A stretch of DNA of 64,000 bases. Source: Asterias amurensis. Lineage: Eukaryota; Echinodermata; Asteroidea; Forcipulatida; Asteriidae. The DNA lies in contig NC_092657.1 of the NCBI RefSeq assembly GCF_032118995.1, forward strand, positions 2,663,891-2,727,890, given 5' to 3'. The number at the start of each line of letters is the position of its first letter. Position 1 is the first letter of the stretch. A program made the position numbers and the translations under genes. Below are positions 62,588 to 64,000 of this stretch, piece after piece. Under the pieces are notes generated by a model. That model ran no database searches. It saw only the letters and a list, made by a program, of their open reading frames with translations, and had not been told where the DNA came from.

Positions 62588-64000
62588 AGCGGCCAAGAGA
62601 TACATAAATGAAACCCTACAAGGGGTAAAGCTAATGTATAGTACATGTATATAACATTGATAATAGTCAATTTTGACAGGTGTAAAGTATAAACTACTTC
62701 TCCGTGTAACAAATTAAAGTGAATTAGCTTTGTGTAACGAGCTATAAGCACTCTGAAAACTCAAAAGTCCCAAGTTGACCCGGATTTTGAGTATTAGTGT
62801 ACTGGGGCCAGGGCTTGATTTTCCAAAACACTGCAGATTCATTTTAAGGATAAGTTTTTGTCATTGCCACAATGACGTGTATTGTGACATCAAAATTTAC
62901 TTAGGGATTTTTAATCTTAAACAGGTACTTGATATTTGTGATGAAGTAACAGAGCTTTTCGGGAACCTTTTTGAATAGCACTGGATAATTGGGTATTCAA
63001 ATTGCTTATTTTTGTCACTATTCAAACCCATTATTATCATCATGTGAACTCAATTTCCTAATTGGTTTAAAAATTTTTTTAATGAATTCGGCAAAGATCA
63101 CGACTTGCTGTTTTCGGTGAAGTAGGTCTTAAAACTCTTTGTGAAGTCAGCCCCTGGGACAGAATTTAGACTCATGAACATTTTTGATCTGGACATTTTC
63201 TTTGAGGAAAACGTTTGTTTCCTCAATGATAAAGTTACGTACAATATTTGCTCACGGTCTTAATTGTTTGAGTTCGGAAGTCACCATCTGATTGTTAGTA
63301 CATGTCGACGGTTGATCGGCCATCCTCTCCAGCTTAACGGCGCGTTTGGCAACAGCGCGCTTAAAGGGACACACCGGCCGAATTGGGCTAAAAAATAGAT
63401 ATGACTTCAACGGTCTTCCAGGAATGAAAAAGAACAGTCCTTATAACAAAATCATAAAATTTAGCCATTTTTGTGCATTTTAAGACAAAAATGCAGGTCG
63501 CGTGATTGTTCTTACCAAAAAGTGGTACAAACGATCACGTGACCTTCCGGGCTAGTTTTACTTCCAGCCGTCTAAAAGTAACTTACTTAACCAAATTTTT
63601 ATCTTTTATTTACAAAAAAGATCATGTATTCAAATTATTGCTACTAAAATAATGGTGAAAAAACGTAAGATTTGCATTCAAAGAGTCCGTGTAACGGAAG
63701 CTTGTTGTATGGCCCAACGGCTTGGAGCAATCTGAACGTAAGCCTCGGGGCATTATACCATACCGCGCATGCCGTGTCTCGTGGGGGGCTCGAAGCCAGA
63801 CATCAAAGTACATGTTTGTCATCGTGGGTTTGTCAGTCGGTACAACTCGTGTCGATTCCGTTATTTCTTATGATCGCAAAATGCTCTGTTTTGTTTCATG
63901 GCTCAGTTTCTTTTTGTTATGAGTTTTCAGATAATTAAAAAAGATTGATTATGTCAAAACGTAGGAATACCGCATTTTGTTAAATTGACAGTGTTATTGT
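62588..64000. other. No gene recognised; another TTAA-type repeat end
   Basis: TTAAAGGGACACACCGGCCG at 63361 has the same TTAA plus AGG form as families A-C and may be a fourth family; its other end was not found. No exon seen to the window end. Confidence 0.35.

Noticed and set aside
63622-63938. Overlapping ORFs near the window end
   Set aside because: Mutually overlapping on both strands, no conserved motif, no splice signals convincing enough to call an exon.

Overview
The window is animal nuclear DNA: spliced genes with GT-AG introns, three host genes with clear vertebrate counterparts, and dense small transposon remnants. The repeat vocabulary (hundreds of bp TTAA-flanked foldback elements, a Leu-tRNA-primed Mag/SURL-like LTR element, tRNA-derived SINEs with (ATT)n-tailed LINE ends) and the protein divergence suggest an echinoderm, most likely a sea star. 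That taxonomic call is inference; no search was possible.

Layout. 1-8.3 kb: no host gene recognised; it holds a palindromic MITE, LINE ends and a nearly intact Ty3/gypsy-type LTR element (2696-7821) inserted into a tRNA-like foldback element. 8.3-11.4 kb: repeats. 11.4-14.05 kb (minus): a four-exon dispanin/CD225 (IFITM-like) membrane protein. 14.6-25.1 kb (plus, divergent from the dispanin): XRCC4, the ligase-IV partner in non-homologous end joining, ten coding exons plus a tandemly duplicated in-frame 45-bp candidate exon. 25.1-33.6 kb: repeats, one THAP-domain exon (27.5 kb, one homopolymer frameshift) and an ~0.8-kb direct duplication carrying a 7-bp minisatellite. 33.7-43.8 kb (plus): a b(0,+)AT/SLC7A9-like amino-acid transporter, about 508 aa in 13 exons, with decayed tandem copies of its penultimate exon. 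44.5-47.3 kb: a DNA transposon carrying 61 copies of a 30-bp minisatellite, inserted into an older MITE. 47.3-55.2 kb: repeats, including a 5'-truncated LINE with its target-site duplication. 55.3-61.4 kb: two related class A GPCR genes in divergent orientation, one with a homopolymer frameshift, with tandem repeats between them. 61.4-64 kb: no gene recognised.

The host genes do not form one pathway: XRCC4 is nuclear DNA repair, dispanin and the SLC7 transporter are membrane proteins, and the GPCRs look like a local paralogue pair. The most interesting structure is at exon level: several exons or splice sites have been tandemly duplicated (XRCC4 exon 9, SLC7 exon 12, the SLC7 exon 9 donor). 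The repeats show multi-level nesting that allows relative dating. A dispersed repeat with a hammerhead-like core and a histone-stem-loop-like hairpin may be catalytic or processed RNA.
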